Shown here piece by piece: positions 7,702 through 8,463 of a DNA stretch of 8,463 bases (positions are counted from its first letter, which is position 1; each line of letters begins with the position of its first letter). Where the stretch lies: positions 1-8,463 of the forward strand of contig JARLGP010000139.1 in NCBI GenBank assembly GCA_031292735.1, read 5' to 3'. Under the pieces are notes generated by a model. The model made no database searches. It was not told the origin of the DNA and was given only the letters and a program-made list of their open reading frames with translations. A program made the translations under genes and the position numbers. This DNA comes from Holophaga sp. Its GTDB lineage: Bacteria > Acidobacteriota > Holophagae > Holophagales > Holophagaceae.

Positions 7702-8004
7702 TTACTGGATCGGGGTGTGGACGGTGATGAGCCGGCTGCCGTCCGTGAACACTGCCTCGACCTGAACGAAGGGGATCAGATCGGCGACGCCGTCCATGAC
7801 GTCTTTCTTGGTCAGAACTTTCATGGACGAGGCCATGACCTGTTCGAGGCTCTTCCCGTCACGGGCGCTTTCCATGGCGGCGGCCGAGATCACCGAGACG
7901 GCTTCCGGGAAGTTGAGTTTCAAGCCCCGCGCCTTCCGCTTGAGGGCCACTTCGGCCATGTTCAAGATGGTGAGTTTTTCAAGCTCCCTTGGAGTAAGAA
8001 GCAT
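7702..8004 (-). CDS. ureA: Urease gamma subunit UreA
   Basis: 100 aa, the standard length. The small structural subunit of three-subunit urease, first gene of the operon. Motifs in order: LTPRE (3-7), RKARGLKLN (23-31), NFPEAV (31-36), ARDGK (47-51), VLTKKDVMDGV (63-73), VQVEA (80-84) and the C-terminal TVHTPI (94-99). ATG 8004 has a strong GGAGG site four bases upstream (8009-8013). The gene follows a leader of over 100 nt with a predicted stem-loop and is 329 nt from the end of nikR. Confidence 0.98.
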   Translation of the reverse strand: MLLTPRELEKLTILNMAEVALKRKARGLKLNFPEAVSVISAAAMESARDGKSLEQVMASSMKVLTKKDVMDGVADLIPFVQVEAVFTDGSRLITVHTPIQ

Positions 8005-8037
8005 AGGTCCTCCCTATGAGAAGTGAAGATGAAACGC

Positions 8038-8092
8038 TCAGACGGACGGCACACGCCCACCTGCGCCAGGTGAAGTGCACCGCTCGATCTGA
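8038..8092 (-). promoter_or_regulatory. Three-tier stem-loop in the presumed ureA mRNA leader
   Basis: On the minus-strand RNA, three nested helices can form. The inner one is CACCUG-GCG-CAGGUG (8058-8072), a perfect 6-bp stem with a GCG loop. The middle is GGUGCAC with GUGUGCC (8075-8081 and 8048-8054), 7 bp with two G-U pairs. The outer is UCAGA with UCUGA (8088-8092 and 8038-8042), 5 perfect pairs. The internal loops are UU against GCC-side bases and UCGAGC against GUCCG. The structure ends 33 nt before the ureA ATG, so it would not cover the ribosome site directly. No U tract follows, so it does not look like an intrinsic terminator. Function unknown; it could stabilise the message, bind a protein or form part of a switch. 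Pairings were checked by eye only, with no energy or covariation. Confidence 0.4.
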
Positions 8093-8130
8093 CGTGGTTG
8101 GTCGACCCTGAGACAGGAACTATCAGGAAT

Positions 8131-8154
8131 GCTTAAAACATAGATTGTTAAAGC
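8131..8154. promoter_or_regulatory. Imperfect inverted repeat over the putative ureA promoter (possible operator)
   Basis: GCTTAAAACATAG...TTAAAGC: the outer arms GCTT and AAGC are perfect, separated by 16 bases, and 8 of 12 positions pair overall. It overlaps the candidate -10 and part of the spacer, a position that suits a repressor. A second copy of the GCTTAA half lies 38 bp away (8169-8174). It does not match the E. coli NikR consensus GTATGA-N16-TCATAC, although the 16-base spacing is the same. NikR is a natural candidate because its gene is adjacent, but this is inference. Confidence 0.28.
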
Positions 8155-8165
8155 TGGATTTTAAA
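8137..8165 (-). promoter_or_regulatory. Candidate sigma-70 type promoter for the urease operon
   Basis: On the minus strand, TTTAAA (8160-8165, 4 of 6 to the -35 consensus) is followed by a 17-base spacer and TATGTT (8137-8142, 4 of 6 to the -10). The surrounding patch, roughly 8120-8180, is AT-rich against a GC-rich background, as promoters often are. A start site near 8130 would give a leader of about 125 nt holding the stem-loop at 8038-8092. Both hexamers are weak, which would suit an activated or regulated promoter. Confidence 0.35.
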
Positions 8166-8203
8166 TACGCTTAATTAACTAGGATCTGCAGGTTACATGT
8201 CCA

Positions 8204-8263
8204 CTATTCTGCTATTCGTGCTACGGATTCTGGATTCTTATGCAGAAGCCGGCCATGGCTCAT
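8204..8263 (-). other. Possible 19-codon ORF with an ideal ribosome site
   Basis: ATG at 8263 is preceded by GGAGG five bases upstream (8269-8273), stronger than most sites in this window. The frame reads MSHGRLLHKNPESVARIAE and stops with TAG at 8204-8206. It lies between nikR and the candidate urease promoter, so it could be translated only from a nikR read-through message. No match to a known peptide is recognised. It may be chance; the sequence also holds a tandem AGAATCC pair (codons for KNPES region). Confidence 0.18.
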
Positions 8264-8291
8264 GGGCACCTCCAGGTTCATCCCAGGCGTT

Positions 8292-8329
8292 CCCGGATGC
8301 GGACGGCAACGCTTGCCGCTGGCCCCGGG
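8292..8329 (-). terminator. GC-rich hairpin just after nikR, terminator-like
   Basis: The core is CGGCAA-GCG-TTGCCG (8304-8318), a perfect 6-bp stem, flanked by CCCGG/CCGGG arms (8325-8329 and 8292-8296) that can extend it across internal loops. It begins five bases after the nikR stop. There is no run of T residues, so a classic intrinsic terminator is not supported; it may slow or protect the 3' end of the nikR message. Confidence 0.35.
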
Positions 8330-8333
8330 CGCG

Positions 8334-8463
8334 CTACTGGCATGCGGAACAAGCCAACTGGCCGTGCTTGACGCCCTTCGCCGCGATGAGCACATCCGCG
8401 ATCCGGCGGACATCTCCGGATTTTCCCCTGACGATGACCACTTCCAGGCAGTTGTGGGCATCC
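8334..8463 (-). CDS. nikR: Nickel-responsive regulator NikR, C-terminal fragment
   Basis: The last 42 codons are visible; the rest is beyond the right edge. NikR is a ribbon-helix-helix repressor with an ACT-like C-terminal domain that tetramerises and binds nickel. The fragment [13 protein letters not shown] then [21 protein letters not shown] aligns without gaps to the end of E. coli NikR ([34 protein letters not shown]). The Cys in HNCLE matches the nickel ligand Cys95. After HGQL it ends ACSACQ, with a CxxC that E. coli NikR lacks. The stop TAG is at 8334-8336. It is on the same strand as the urease operon and directly upstream, so nickel control of urease, the cbiQ-like gene, or both is likely. 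The DNA-binding half cannot be seen. Confidence 0.88.
   Translation of the reverse strand, partial: DAHNCLEVVIVRGKSGDVRRIADVLIAAKGVKHGQLACSACQ

Noticed and set aside
8045..8080. Sigma-54 promoter (TGGC...TGC-like)
   Set aside because: On the minus strand TGGCGC is present, but the second element does not match TTGC at the required spacing.
8038..8092. Guanidine-II (mini-ykkC) riboswitch or intrinsic terminator
   Set aside because: The hairpin loop is GCG and not ACGR, there is no twin hairpin, and no U tract follows.
8100..8107. GGTCGACC 8-bp palindrome
   Set aside because: Perfect but short and not extended on either side; expected by chance in GC-rich DNA.
8208..8247. TTCTGC ... GCAGAA inverted repeat
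   Set aside because: Only 6-bp arms with a 28-nt spacer and no further pairing; compatible with chance.
8005..8333. E. coli type NikR operator GTATGA-N16-TCATAC
   Set aside because: No matching half-site pair was found by eye in the gap.
8204..8461. 85-codon minus-strand frame from ATG 8461
   Set aside because: It is out of frame with the NikR C-terminus over the same bases, and its first 60 codons are Ser/Arg-rich noise. Only its last 19 codons have a good ribosome site, and these are reported separately.

Overview
The window is one co-directional gene block on the minus strand, so genes read from high to low coordinates. It holds a complete nickel-urease operon with matching transport genes on one side and the end of a nickel regulator on the other. 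Transcription order: nikR (3' end only, cut by the right edge), a 329-nt non-coding gap, ureA, ureB, ureC, ureE, ureF, ureG, ureD, a UT-family urea transporter, a CbiQ-like ECF transporter T component, and the 5' part of an Amt ammonium transporter (cut by the left edge). All family calls come from motifs read in the translated sequence; no database search was possible.

The organism looks like a GC-rich bacterium. Coding regions are strongly GC-biased at third positions, Shine-Dalgarno sequences of the AGGAG/GGAGG type precede most genes, and urease is in the three-subunit form (separate UreA, UreB, UreC), not the fused two-subunit form of Helicobacter. The UreE N-terminus and UreG look somewhat like the epsilonproteobacterial type, and nikR next to urease would fit groups such as Desulfobacterota or Acidobacteriota. 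The taxon is a guess.

How the genes fit together: the urea transporter admits urea; UreABC hydrolyses it to ammonia and carbamate; UreD, UreF and UreG form the activation complex and UreE delivers nickel; Amt handles the ammonium. NikR reads the nickel level, and the CbiQ-like protein is probably the transmembrane T subunit of a nickel ECF importer whose A and S subunits are not here. The operon is compact: ureE to ureF is 1 nt, urea transporter to cbiQ is 0 nt, and most other gaps are 25-48 nt. The exceptions are ureC to ureE (117 nt) and cbiQ to amt (102 nt).

The 8005-8333 gap is the main regulatory region. From nikR toward ureA it holds a GC-rich hairpin just after the nikR stop, a possible 19-codon ORF with an ideal ribosome site, an AT-rich promoter-like patch with an imperfect inverted repeat over the -10, and a three-tier stem-loop (8038-8092) in the presumed ureA leader. 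The two most unusual points are the T component fused translationally to a urea channel without partner subunits, and the structured urease leader. I see no mobile elements, tRNA, rRNA or CRISPR. The long plus-strand ORFs are antisense shadows of these GC-rich genes.
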